This document shows positions 8,315 through 16,612 of a DNA stretch of 64,000 nt, piece by piece. Source of the DNA: an uncultured Colwellia sp. (GTDB lineage: Bacteria > Pseudomonadota > Gammaproteobacteria > Enterobacterales > Alteromonadaceae); the NCBI GenBank assembly GCA_913062815.1, contig CAJXWZ010000026.1:1-64000 (forward strand), read 5' to 3'. The notes beneath the pieces were generated by a model. The model saw only the letters and a list, made by a program, of their open reading frames with translations. It was not told where the DNA came from and ran no database searches. The position numbers and the translations under genes were made by a program. Position 1 is the stretch's first letter. Each line of letters begins with the position of its first letter.

Positions 8315-9569
8315 TACGTAAAACCTCTGCCGGTTGTGTTTTTGAGGCCTGAAAAGCCGGATATAAGGTGGCAATGAAGCTCATCACTAATGCTGAAAAA
8401 ACAATAACAACTACATTGATTGATTCAAGCTGAACTGGCAGTGCTTGTACGCCATACCCCCCCCCTAATATATTGAGTCCCAAAATCGACAGTATTTCAT
8501 TTAAGTTTGAAACGACAAGTACCCCAAAAATGCTGCCTAAGGTTACGCCCCATAAACCATTAACCATGCCCTGGGTAATAAAAATTTTCACAATCCCCAC
8601 TCGAGAGAGCCCTAAGGTTTGCAAAATACCAATTTCGCCCTGCTTTTCAACTACGACCATGACCAATGCTGATACAATATTAAAAGCTGCTACCGCAACA
8701 ATTAAGCTCAGCATTATCCACATCATTTTCTTTTCCATGTTGACGGCTGAAAATAGTGCGCCTTGACTATCATTCCAGGTAGTCAGGGTTGCTTTCTCTA
8801 ATTCAGCTATATTACTGGCTTTAGATTCCAAGATATCAACAACCTTATCGGCATTGAAAGCATCATCTAGATAAAGCCTCAATTGGTCAATACCATCACC
8901 TTTTCGGCGTAATAATTTTGCGCCATATTTACTGTGCACATAAACCATAGTGTCATCAACTTGTGAGCCAACATCAAAAATGCCGCTGATGACAAACTTA
9001 CGCTGTACAGGTATCCTGCCCATAGGGGTAAATAGTGTTTTATTCGGTAAAACAAGCCGCACGGTATCATGCAAATTGACTTTTAAATTATTGGCAAGAG
9101 AGCGGCCTATAACAATCGAATATGCTTGTTCGGATAAACTTGATAAGGAGCCTGATAACATATGAGTATTGATGATATTTTTTTGCTCAAACTCAGGCAT
9201 AATTCCTTGTAACAAAACCCCTTGCAGATTATTAGGTGATTGAATTAAGGCCTCACTGCTTAAAAAAGGCGTAACTTGCTCAACGTGGTTTTGCTGTAAC
9301 AATAGCGCTCTTAGGTTTTGCCATTGCTTAAAAGACGTATTTTTATTTTCGGCAGCCTCTTGAGCAATAATGACATGAGGCACAATACCAAGAATGCGCT
9401 TTTTTAATTCCCCCTCAAATCCGTTCATAACTGAAACCACAGTGATCAACGACGCAACACCAAGTAAAATGCCGACGGTAGAGAAAAAGGTAATAAAGGA
9501 AATAAAGCCCGAGCGTTTTTTGCTACGGCTATATCGTAAACCAATGAATAGGCTAACAGGTTGAAACAT
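8307..9569 (-). CDS. lolC: Lipoprotein-releasing ABC transporter permease LolC
   Basis: This 420-residue permease is paralogous to LolE. The first membrane helix bears the shared signature FSTVGILLGVASLITVVSVMNGFEGELKKRILG, near residues 29-62. A periplasmic domain of about 210 residues follows, then three C-terminal membrane segments starting at MMWIMLSLIVAVAAFNIVSALVM, and ending in a cytoplasmic tail (YPAFQASKTQPAEVL). It is the first gene of the lol operon and its stop codon overlaps the lolD start. A possible -10 (TATGAT) lies upstream, but there is no convincing -35. Confidence 0.92.
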   Translation of the reverse strand: MFQPVSLFIGLRYSRSKKRSGFISFITFFSTVGILLGVASLITVVSVMNGFEGELKKRILGIVPHVIIAQEAAENKNTSFKQWQNLRALLLQQNHVEQVTPFLSSEALIQSPNNLQGVLLQGIMPEFEQKNIINTHMLSGSLSSLSEQAYSIVIGRSLANNLKVNLHDTVRLVLPNKTLFTPMGRIPVQRKFVISGIFDVGSQVDDTMVYVHSKYGAKLLRRKGDGIDQLRLYLDDAFNADKVVDILESKASNIAELEKATLTTWNDSQGALFSAVNMEKKMMWIMLSLIVAVAAFNIVSALVMVVVEKQGEIGILQTLGLSRVGIVKIFITQGMVNGLWGVTLGSIFGVLVVSNLNEILSILGLNILGGGYGVQALPVQLESINVVVIVFSALVMSFIATLYPAFQASKTQPAEVLRNE

Positions 9570-9755
9570 TTAATTATTATTAATAAATAGCATAGAATGA
9601 ATGAAGGGAATAATCATAACACAGCTTACTTTATTTTAATCTGTTTGTTGTAAGCGAACATTAATAAAAAATATTTAATTCGTGTATCATCTACTATAAG
9701 TTTGTTATCAAACGAAATTTACATAACATTCAACACGTTTACAAAGAGTCTTTTT

Positions 9756-10358
9756 ATGAGCAACGAAACAGTAGAGAAAAAATTGGCAAAATATCACGAG
9801 TTCTTTTCAATCGAACATGAATTTTCAATCAATATTTTACCCATTGAATCAACCAAAGCTATCAGTTTTGCTCAGTTTGAAGATAACATGCCAACACCTT
9901 TTAAAATGGCTAGTGATATGACAAGCATTGACAGAGCAGCTCTTAGGCCACTACAGACGCTTTCTGGTGTTGCCAGCCAACTCGTTGAGTTTCTTAATCA
10001 CCAATCGACTAAAATTGATTTACTTATTAGTTATATCCTCAGTCAACAGGATAACGAACAGCATAGATACCAAGGGGTAAAGTTTGGCGGTGGTGGTCTG
10101 CAATTTAATGCCAGTAATGCTTTTGAAGTAGGACAATTACTAGAACTGAAGGTTTTCCTGCTCAATGATAACTGTGCCGTTTATTGTTATGGTGAAGTAA
10201 TAGAAATCGAACAACAAAATGATATTTATGTACACAAAGCAATATTTCATTTTATTCGCGAAGACGATAGAGAAGTATTAGTGCGCAGCAGCTTACACGA
10301 ACAATCAAAACAGTTGCAAGCACTTGCACACATAAGAAATCAAGAAGGGAAAAGTTAA
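9756..10358 (+). CDS. PilZ-domain protein, possible cyclic-di-GMP effector
   Basis: The protein has 200 residues from the ATG at 9756, which follows AAAGAG; an upstream TTG would add 18 residues but has no ribosome site. The N-terminal half is helical and unassigned. The C-terminal half (about 105-185) looks like a PilZ barrel: RYQGVKFGGGGLQF, then FEVGQLLELKVFLL, AVYCYGEVIEIEQQ and HKAIFHFI, ending REDDREVLVR. The usual RxxxR and D/NxSxxG pair is not clear, so it may be a degenerate or non-binding PilZ domain. It converges with a chemoreceptor gene 28 bases away. Confidence 0.6.
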   Translation: MSNETVEKKLAKYHEFFSIEHEFSINILPIESTKAISFAQFEDNMPTPFKMASDMTSIDRAALRPLQTLSGVASQLVEFLNHQSTKIDLLISYILSQQDNEQHRYQGVKFGGGGLQFNASNAFEVGQLLELKVFLLNDNCAVYCYGEVIEIEQQNDIYVHKAIFHFIREDDREVLVRSSLHEQSKQLQALAHIRNQEGKS

Positions 10359-10386
10359 TTCACTTCTTAATCAAATCAATTAATGA

Positions 10387-11553
10387 CTACACACAAATAC
10401 GGTTTAGGGTCACATCTACTTCAACAGAAGTTTGTTGTTGTTGATCAGCATGCTGGGCAGCAGCAGAAAGCCCCTTATTGATATCTCTACTGAGTGACAC
10501 AACAGACATCATGCTGTTATTTATTGAAGACGTAGCATTTTGTTGCTCTTGCGTACCTTGCGCTATTTGTGAAGTTAAACTATCAACTTCTCCAAAGGCT
10601 TGATTTATTTTTTCTAGTGCGGCTACTACATGACCTGATTGCGTTAAACTATCTTGTGACAAGCGCTGTCCTCTTGCTACCGAGGTAACAGCACTAGATG
10701 TTTTACTTTGTAACTCTTCAACCATAGATTGAATTTCGACAGTTGATTCTTGTGTTCTGTGCGCTAAGGCTCTAACTTCATCAGCAACAACCGCAAAACC
10801 TCGTCCTTGCTCTCCGGCACGCGCCGCTTCAATCGCTGCATTTAATGCTAATAAATTTGTTTGTTCGGCGATACCACGGATAACATCTAATACTGAACCA
10901 ATACGTGAACTTTCTTCTTTCAATAATTCTAAATTGTTGGCCATACTTTCTACTTCTGTGGCAAAAGATTCAATTGTATTTTGGCTAGTATTGGAAGAAG
11001 AGATCCCTTGGTTTAAGGTTGTCATTACTATGCTGGTAGTTTCACTTACTTGCTCGGCATTGTTTGATAACTCTGCCGACGTACTTGCCACCTCTTCTAT
11101 TGAGTGTGCCATTTGCTCGACTTGGCTTACAGATTCGTTTACCACGCTTACAGAATCTTTCATTTGTGCTGCTAACTTATTGGAGCCATGACTAAGCAGC
11201 TCTGACTCACGACGTATTTCATTAATAACATCAGCTAAGCCAACGATAAAACCACTTAGCTCATTAGAAACCTCTCCGAGATCATCGGTTATGGAGTCAT
11301 TTAAAGGGGTTGACGGAGCCTTTTCAGTACTAACCACCAAATCGAGGTAGTTTTTTAAATTGGCTATACGACTTGTTAACTGCTGTGAAAAATATATTGA
11401 GCTAAACATAATTTGCGTAGCAATAAGTGCCAATAGCAATGCAATAACCGTATATTTACTCAAGGTGTCTGGTGAGAAGAGCATTGCCAAAGTGAAGGTA
11501 ATGCCAACAACTCCCAAAGGTAAAAGAAGCTTTGTACTTAAACGCTTATTCAT
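10387..11553 (-). CDS. Methyl-accepting chemotaxis protein lacking a periplasmic sensor domain
   Basis: The protein has 388 residues from the ATG at 11553, preceded by GGA; a TTG 12 bases upstream also opens the frame. Two membrane helices (about 8-27 and 35-57) are joined by only about eight residues, so no periplasmic ligand domain exists. There is no PAS or GAF domain. The remainder is a long cytoplasmic signalling coiled coil whose tip carries [21 protein letters not shown] and [15 protein letters not shown], the site of CheA/CheW contact. There is no C-terminal CheR-tethering pentapeptide (it ends NRICV). Ligand unknown. Confidence 0.9.
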   Translation of the reverse strand: MNKRLSTKLLLPLGVVGITFTLAMLFSPDTLSKYTVIALLLALIATQIMFSSIYFSQQLTSRIANLKNYLDLVVSTEKAPSTPLNDSITDDLGEVSNELSGFIVGLADVINEIRRESELLSHGSNKLAAQMKDSVSVVNESVSQVEQMAHSIEEVASTSAELSNNAEQVSETTSIVMTTLNQGISSSNTSQNTIESFATEVESMANNLELLKEESSRIGSVLDVIRGIAEQTNLLALNAAIEAARAGEQGRGFAVVADEVRALAHRTQESTVEIQSMVEELQSKTSSAVTSVARGQRLSQDSLTQSGHVVAALEKINQAFGEVDSLTSQIAQGTQEQQNATSSINNSMMSVVSLSRDINKGLSAAAQHADQQQQTSVEVDVTLNRICV

Positions 11554-11674
11554 AAGATTGTCCAAATATTATTATTATTTTGCTATTAAACTTAGTAAAT
11601 CTGCTGAGGTAAGTTACCTGTAAACTAAAAATATTGCTATTATTATTTGCTCAACATAATTTTAGCGAGCATAT

Positions 11675-11839
11675 ATGTCACTTACTGCAACGGTATTAAT
11701 CATCTTAGCCTTAGGTATTATTATTAGTGGCGTTTTGCTACTAAAGAAGACTGCAAGAAAGTTTAATATCACCAATGAACAACTTGAAAATATTAAAAGG
11801 CGTAATGAGGAATTAGTGCAAGCTGAAAAAGATGACTAA
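11675..11839 (+). CDS. Small single-span membrane protein, DUF2897-like
   Basis: This 54-residue reading frame is divergent from the chemoreceptor and convergent with ppiC. It begins MSLTATVLIILALGIIISGV, a membrane helix covering about residues 5-23, followed by a basic stretch (LLKKTARKFN) and a charged helix (LENIKRRNEELVQAEKDD). Length and layout resemble the DUF2897 family of small membrane proteins in Vibrio and Alteromonadales. The function is unknown. The ribosome site is weak. It encodes a clean hydrophobic helix followed by an amphipathic tail, which is unlikely by chance. Confidence 0.6.
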   Translation: MSLTATVLIILALGIIISGVLLLKKTARKFNITNEQLENIKRRNEELVQAEKDD

Positions 11840-11861
11840 AGATGGATCGGTTAAGCTGTTA

Positions 11862-12140
11862 TTAATTGCGATACAAAGTTTTTATCAAATGATAGCCAAA
11901 TTTAGTTTTTATTGGGCCATGAACTTTCAGTAATTCTTTTTTAAAAACTACATCATCAAAAGCCTTTACCATTTGCCCACGGCGAAACTCACCTAAATCT
12001 CCCCCTTTCTTTTTTGACGGGCAAAGTGAAAACTGTTTCGCTAACTGAGCAAAATCTCCACCCTTATCTAATTTTAGTTTTAATTCTTTTGCCTGTTTTT
12101 CTGTTTTCACTAAAATATGTATTGCTGCTGCCGACGCCAT
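11862..12140 (-). CDS. ppiC: Peptidyl-prolyl cis-trans isomerase PpiC (parvulin)
   Basis: This 92-residue free-standing parvulin is almost the same length as E. coli PpiC (93). Family features run through the protein: [16 protein letters not shown], then [38 protein letters not shown] and [13 protein letters not shown]. The active-site His and Cys (HILV, SLCPS) and the closing FGYHLIK are present. The frame begins four codons earlier, but the ATG at 12140 matches the family start and has a GAGA stretch upstream. It acts in the cytoplasm on proline peptide bonds. Confidence 0.95.
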   Translation of the reverse strand: MASAAAIHILVKTEKQAKELKLKLDKGGDFAQLAKQFSLCPSKKKGGDLGEFRRGQMVKAFDDVVFKKELLKVHGPIKTKFGYHLIKTLYRN

Positions 12141-12229
12141 AGTTAATCTCAATGCATAAAAAGTCTTTACATTATACCGGTATAATTATTTACTGGTAAT
12201 ACCATATTTTACTTTTACTTACTTTATGA

Positions 12230-12258
12230 TTGACATAAAATGTCAGCCATAGTTATCT
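12230..12258 (+). promoter_or_regulatory. Putative sigma-70 promoter of the carbonic anhydrase gene
   Basis: A perfect -35 TTGACA (12230-12235) is followed after 17 bases by TTATCT (12253-12258). The predicted start is near 12265, giving a leader of only about 16 bases before the ATG at 12281. The leader holds no strong Shine-Dalgarno sequence. Confidence 0.5.
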
Positions 12259-12280
12259 CCTTTAAATAAAGTCTAATATT

Positions 12281-12883
12281 ATGAGCACAATAAAACATTT
12301 ATTTGAAAATAATAAACAGTGGGCTGACAGCACAAAGGCACAATCGCCGCATTTTTTCAAAAAGCTTTCTGAACAACAATCACCAAAATATTTATGGATT
12401 GGTTGTTCCGACTCTCGTGTGCCGGCAAATGAATTATTAGGCATGCAACCTGGAGAGGTATTTGTGCATCGCAATATTGCAAACCAAGTCATTCATACTG
12501 ATCTAAATTGTTTGTCTGTCATTCAATATGCGGTAGAGGTATTAAAAGTTGAAGAAATTATTGTTTGCGGCCATTATGGCTGCGGTGGTGTGAATGCTGC
12601 TTTTTATGATGAAAGTTATGGCTTAATTGATAACTGGCTTCGACATATTCAAGATGTCTATCGTTTCAACAAAGCACAGTTAGATGCGGTAACTGATGAA
12701 GGTGAGCGAATAAATTTATTATGTGAGCTAAATGTTATTGAGCAGGTGGCTAATGTATGCAACACACCAATATTGCGCAGTGCTTGGTTAGCGAACCAAA
12801 GTGTAACTGTCCATGGCTTAGTCTACAGCTTACATGATGGAATTTTAAAAGATCTAAATGTTTCAGTAAATGAAAGTAAATAA
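12281..12883 (+). CDS. can: Beta-class carbonic anhydrase
   Basis: This 200-residue zinc enzyme interconverts CO2 and bicarbonate in the cytoplasm. The zinc ligands are visible: Cys42 and Asp44 in CSDSRVP, His98 and Cys101 in HYGCGGV. Asp44/Arg46 form the usual catalytic dyad. The length and the closing segment (VTVHGLVYSLHDG) match the E. coli Can type of about 220 residues. It stands alone and converges with hppD across a hairpin. The symbol can is used for the closest well-known homologue. Confidence 0.95.
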   Translation: MSTIKHLFENNKQWADSTKAQSPHFFKKLSEQQSPKYLWIGCSDSRVPANELLGMQPGEVFVHRNIANQVIHTDLNCLSVIQYAVEVLKVEEIIVCGHYGCGGVNAAFYDESYGLIDNWLRHIQDVYRFNKAQLDAVTDEGERINLLCELNVIEQVANVCNTPILRSAWLANQSVTVHGLVYSLHDGILKDLNVSVNESK

Positions 12884-12897
12884 TTGCAGTGACTTAA

Positions 12898-12939
12898 CGT
12901 AACGAATCTCAAAAAAGTGGCGCTTTGAAATTCGTTACG
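12898..12939 (+). terminator. Hairpin between convergent can and hppD genes, likely bidirectional terminator
   Basis: The arms CGTAACGAAT (12898-12907) and ATTCGTTACG (12930-12939) pair perfectly over 10 bp. After one mismatch they continue as TCAAA/TTTGA around a 10-base loop. No strong T-run follows on either strand, so it may be an RNA-end stabiliser and not a true intrinsic terminator. Confidence 0.45.
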
Positions 12940-12957
12940 CTATGTTCAGCTAGATAG

Positions 12958-14028
12958 CTATAATACGCCTCTTTCCATTTGATTTAATTCAATCGATTTA
13001 AATAATGTTGAAAAGTTACCTTCACCAAATCCTTGATCATTGACGCGTTGGATCATCTCAATGAAAATAGGACCGAATAGGTTTTTAGTGAATATTTGCA
13101 ACAAGTAAGTATCGTCAGCTTGGCTATCAACTAGAATTTGGTGCTCTCTAATTTTTTCTTTATCTTCTTTAACCCAAGGAACGCGATTAAAAATTTCATC
13201 ATAATACTCAGGCACTATGCTAAGAGTATCAATAATATCGCGATCAAGTTTATCTAAAGAGGCAACTAAATCATCGGTAATAAAAGCCAAGTGTTGTACA
13301 CCAGGACCATTATATTCATTTAAGTATTCATCAATTTGATTATCTGTATTGCCCTTACCTTCATTGATAGGGATACAAAATTTTCCACAAGGTGATTGTA
13401 AAGCATAAGAGATTAAAGCCGTTTTTACGCCTTTAATGTCAAAATAGCGAACTTCAGTGAAACCAAAAACCTCTTTATAGAAATTAGCCCATTTTTCCAT
13501 TGTGCCTTGATAAACATTGTTGGTTAAATGATCTACGGCTAAAAAGCCTTTATCTTCTACAACTACAGGTACATCATGGGCATCAAAATCTGTATCGTAG
13601 ATAACGCCTTTATTTTTGCCTTCAGCTTTAAAGTTATCAATAAAATAAATTAAACTGTCGCCAATACCAAAAATTGCTGGGTAGGGAAGTTTATTTTCTT
13701 CGCTTTCAGCAGATTTTGCTCCGCGTTTTATTGCTTGTTTAAAAGCAAAATTTGCATCTTCTACACGCCAGCCCATAGAACAAATAGCGGGACCATGGCT
13801 TTTAGCAAATTCTTTTGAAAATCCAGTTGTTTCTTTATTTAGCAAGAAGTGAATATCGTTTTGGTTGAAATAATCAATGTCACGACCTTTAAACTTCTTT
13901 GTTTTTGAAAAACCAAAACCATAAAAAGCCTGTTCCATAAAGTCAGAATCAGGGCTAGCATACTCGGTAAATTCAATACCACATAGTTTTAACGGGTTTT
14001 TCTCAGTCGCAGTATTCACATCAGTCAT
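12958..14028 (-). CDS. hppD: 4-hydroxyphenylpyruvate dioxygenase
   Basis: This 356-residue non-haem iron enzyme converts 4-hydroxyphenylpyruvate to homogentisate, the committed step in tyrosine and phenylalanine breakdown. The Fe(II) ligands can be placed: His167 (AVDHLTN), His246 (GVQHLAF) and Glu324 (FIEMIQR), matching the family's two-His-one-Glu triad. Two glyoxalase-like halves are present and the length is typical of the bacterial type. No other homogentisate-pathway gene (hmgA, maiA, fahA) is nearby, so the gene is isolated here. A TTCG-loop mini-hairpin (CCTAC/GTAGG) lies about 40 bases upstream of the start. Confidence 0.97.
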   Translation of the reverse strand: MTDVNTATEKNPLKLCGIEFTEYASPDSDFMEQAFYGFGFSKTKKFKGRDIDYFNQNDIHFLLNKETTGFSKEFAKSHGPAICSMGWRVEDANFAFKQAIKRGAKSAESEENKLPYPAIFGIGDSLIYFIDNFKAEGKNKGVIYDTDFDAHDVPVVVEDKGFLAVDHLTNNVYQGTMEKWANFYKEVFGFTEVRYFDIKGVKTALISYALQSPCGKFCIPINEGKGNTDNQIDEYLNEYNGPGVQHLAFITDDLVASLDKLDRDIIDTLSIVPEYYDEIFNRVPWVKEDKEKIREHQILVDSQADDTYLLQIFTKNLFGPIFIEMIQRVNDQGFGEGNFSTLFKSIELNQMERGVL

Positions 14029-14248
14029 TATTAAATCTCTTTGCTATAATTGTCACACCTACCCGAAGTAGGCACGTACTGTAATAACTTCATTATCTAG
14101 AGGATTTATCAATTGGGAAAGGGCTAGAGCAACAGTGCTAATAAAGTGAATGTAAATGAATATGTACGTGTAGTTTGGTAAAAATTGAACAGATAGAAAG
14201 CAAGCCTTTATAGTGGCTAGCAACGAGATGTACCAATTTATTTACAGA

Positions 14249-14276
14249 CAAAAAAAAAGACGCTGAAAAGCGTCTT
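14249..14276 (-). terminator. Intrinsic terminator of deaD
   Basis: Read on the minus strand, AAGACGCT pairs with AGCGTCTT (14276-14269 with 14264-14257) around a TTTC loop, followed by a long run of T (14258-14249). It lies 27 bases after the deaD stop codon. Confidence 0.85.
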
Positions 14277-14302
14277 TATTTAACGTGAACCTAATAAAAA
14301 GA

Positions 14303-16132
14303 TTAGTTCTGGCGTTGTGCGCGCTCATTGCGACGACGTGGTGCTTGTCTAACAACCTGCTCATCTGAAGCGCTTATTGCTAATGGTTGACGACGTACAC
14401 GTACACCTTTTAACTGCTTAAATAAATCGGCAGGAATCCCTTTAGGCAACTGTACAAAACTATGCTTGTCATGCAGATTTATTGCACCAATATAGCTACT
14501 ATCAAGTGATATTTCATTCGCGATCGCACCGACAATATCCCCTGGACGAGCGCCATGCTCTTTTCCTACTTCAAGGCGATAAGTCTGCCAATCAACGTCA
14601 TTACGATCTACTTTTGCTTTACGCGGTCTTTCATCTCGTGAAGCACGGTTGCTATTGCGCTCACCGCGGCTATCTGCACGTGAATCACGGCGAGAGTCTC
14701 TACCACGATCATTTCTATCACGACCATTACGATCACCTCGGTTATCTCTTTCACGAGCATCACGACGCGGCTTAGGATCTTCTTTAGGTTGTAATGGTTG
14801 TTTCAATTGTTTTTGGAATAACAAAGCAGCAGCTAAATCGGTCATCGACAATTCAGACTCACTTGCCATTGATTCAATAATTTCACGCATACTGGCTAAG
14901 TCTTTTGATTCAACAATACTCGCTATTTCATTACGAGCACGTTCAATGCGCTTTTTACCAAGCTCTTGAATATTTGGTAATTCATACATATTCACTGTGC
15001 CTGATGTTAAGCGTTCATAGTGACGTAATGAATACATTTCACGTGGGCGAACAAAGGCAATTGACATACCCTCACGACCAGCACGACCAGTACGACCAAT
15101 ACGATGAACATAAGCTTCATGATCACCTGGCAAGTCATAATTAATAACTAAAGATATACGAGGAATATCTAAACCACGCGCTACAACATCAGTTGCCACT
15201 AAAATTGACGATTTACCAGATTTCATTTGCTCAATGCAGCGTTCACGTTGAGCTTGGTTCATATCACCATTAAGCGCTAATGCAGGATAACCAGCACGTT
15301 CTAATTTTTCAGCCACATCAACAGTGTCGTTACGAGTACGAACAAAGATAATCATAGCGTCATAGTCAACTATTTCGGCAATACGTTCTAATGCCGTCAT
15401 TTTAGTAATACCGCCAACTTTCCATGCATATTGAGTGATGTTTGCTTTAGCTTTTTTAACTGCGGCAATTTTAATATGTTCAGGCTCTTTCAAAAATCGA
15501 TTAGCAATTTTACGAATTGCTGCTGGCATAGTTGCTGAAAACAATGCCATTTGTGTTGTTTCTGGTAAGTGATCTAATATCCACTGAATATCTTCTAAAA
15601 AGCCCATATTTAACATTTCATCGGCTTCATCAAGAACACAAAAACGTAAATCGCCTAATTTAAGACTTTTACGACGTAAGTGATCCATTAATCTACCTGG
15701 CGTACCAACAACAACTTGTGCGCCGCGTTCTAGTTGTTGAAATTGTGGTCCATATGATTGACCACCATATAAAGTAGCAACACGTAAACCTTTCATGTTT
15801 TTACCGAAAGATTCTATCGCTTCAGCTACTTGCATAGCTAGTTCACGGGTTGGTGCTAATACCATTAATTGTGGCTTTTTAATTGACGTATCAATTTTTG
15901 CTAATGCCGGTAAACCAAAGGCTGCAGTTTTACCTGTACCTGTTTGTGCTTCACCTAAAACATCTTTGCCCGCAAGTAAAGGTGGGATTGTTTGTGCTTG
16001 AATATCAGTTGCAGCTGCAAAACCTATTGAAGTAATTGCCGTTAATAAACTCTCTGGTAATCCTAAAGTATCAAAACCAACGGCTTCTTTAGTTTCTACA
16101 TTGTTCTGATCGGTATTTTTTTGTTCAGTCAT
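14303..16132 (-). CDS. deaD: ATP-dependent RNA helicase DeaD (CsdA)
   Basis: This 609-residue DEAD-box helicase is expected to unwind structured RNA, assist ribosome assembly and support growth in the cold. The conserved motifs are in order: Q motif near residue 45, motif I AQTGTGKTA, Ia PTRELA, II DEAD, III SAT, V ATDVVARGLDIP and VI HRIGRTGR. A DeaD-type region follows (about 380-430). After an Arg/Asp-rich low-complexity stretch comes the RNA-binding DbpA-like domain (YRLEVGKEHGARPGDIVGAI). A tail of Arg residues ends the protein. A structured leader of about 435 nt precedes it, and a terminator follows. Confidence 0.97.
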   Translation of the reverse strand: MTEQKNTDQNNVETKEAVGFDTLGLPESLLTAITSIGFAAATDIQAQTIPPLLAGKDVLGEAQTGTGKTAAFGLPALAKIDTSIKKPQLMVLAPTRELAMQVAEAIESFGKNMKGLRVATLYGGQSYGPQFQQLERGAQVVVGTPGRLMDHLRRKSLKLGDLRFCVLDEADEMLNMGFLEDIQWILDHLPETTQMALFSATMPAAIRKIANRFLKEPEHIKIAAVKKAKANITQYAWKVGGITKMTALERIAEIVDYDAMIIFVRTRNDTVDVAEKLERAGYPALALNGDMNQAQRERCIEQMKSGKSSILVATDVVARGLDIPRISLVINYDLPGDHEAYVHRIGRTGRAGREGMSIAFVRPREMYSLRHYERLTSGTVNMYELPNIQELGKKRIERARNEIASIVESKDLASMREIIESMASESELSMTDLAAALLFQKQLKQPLQPKEDPKPRRDARERDNRGDRNGRDRNDRGRDSRRDSRADSRGERNSNRASRDERPRKAKVDRNDVDWQTYRLEVGKEHGARPGDIVGAIANEISLDSSYIGAINLHDKHSFVQLPKGIPADLFKQLKGVRVRRQPLAISASDEQVVRQAPRRRNERAQRQN

Positions 16133-16568
16133 TTTAATTTCATCTTCTTAAGGCAGGTATTGCGAGCATGTCTAATAAAGAGCATCTAACAAAGAATATT
16201 TAACAAAAATAAACAGCAAAAAAATAGCTCGCCTTCAAACATAACAGCTGTTACGGAAAGCGCACTGAATTGAATAAATTTTTAATTGCTAAGTCTTAAA
16301 CCTGCGTACATCATACGAGGAAACCACCAGGAAGACTTAAAGCGCATAGTGTATCGTCACACTATATTTCTGCTGGAAACGAAATGTTCAGCTGGGCAAG
16401 TCTATTGGGCGGAAAACCCCTTCTCATTTTCGATGGACTTATTCTTTCGCTCATATCGCTGAGCGTAAATGAATAAGTAGCACATATCCCTTGTTCAACG
16501 TGCTTTTTAGCTATTCGCTAACGTTAATTTCTTTAATCTGTTGAAAAAAGCAACATCCCTTCATCGAG
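16133..16568 (-). promoter_or_regulatory. Long structured 5' leader of deaD mRNA
   Basis: These 480 bases between nuoN and deaD carry no protein gene. From a predicted start near 16568 the minus-strand RNA would form several stems. GTTG/CAAC spans 16540-16554. A compound hairpin spans 16438-16477 (CTTATTC/GAATAAG plus CGCTC/GAGCG). ATAGTGT/ACACTAT spans 16346-16365. AAGTCTT/AAGACTT encloses CCTG/CAGG at 16291-16338. The self-complementary TAACAGCTGTTA is at 16242-16253. E. coli csdA mRNA also has a long leader linked to cold induction. I see no match to a named riboswitch, RNase P RNA or tmRNA, so cold control is inference. Confidence 0.55.
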
Positions 16569-16574
16569 GCGCGC

Positions 16575-16602
16575 ATTATACAGAGACCGCTAAAATATTC
16601 AA
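16575..16602 (-). promoter_or_regulatory. Strong sigma-70 promoter for deaD
   Basis: On the minus strand TTGAAT (16597-16602) and a perfect TATAAT (16575-16580) are 16 bases apart. A GC-rich discriminator (GCGCGCC) follows, resembling stable-RNA promoters. It lies 10 bases beyond the nuoN stop, with no terminator between them, so some read-through from the nuo operon is possible. Confidence 0.7.
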
Positions 16603-16612
16603 GACAAATTTA

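Noticed and set aside
14482..14969. Open frames on the plus strand opposite the deaD Arg-rich tail
   Set aside because: They come from the repetitive Arg/Asp codons of the helicase tail; the His/Tyr/Ser-rich products are not protein-like.
16133..16568. RNase P RNA, tmRNA, 6S RNA or SRP RNA in the deaD leader
   Set aside because: The conserved cores of these RNAs (for example GAGGAAAGTCC of RNase P RNA or a tag reading frame) are not seen.
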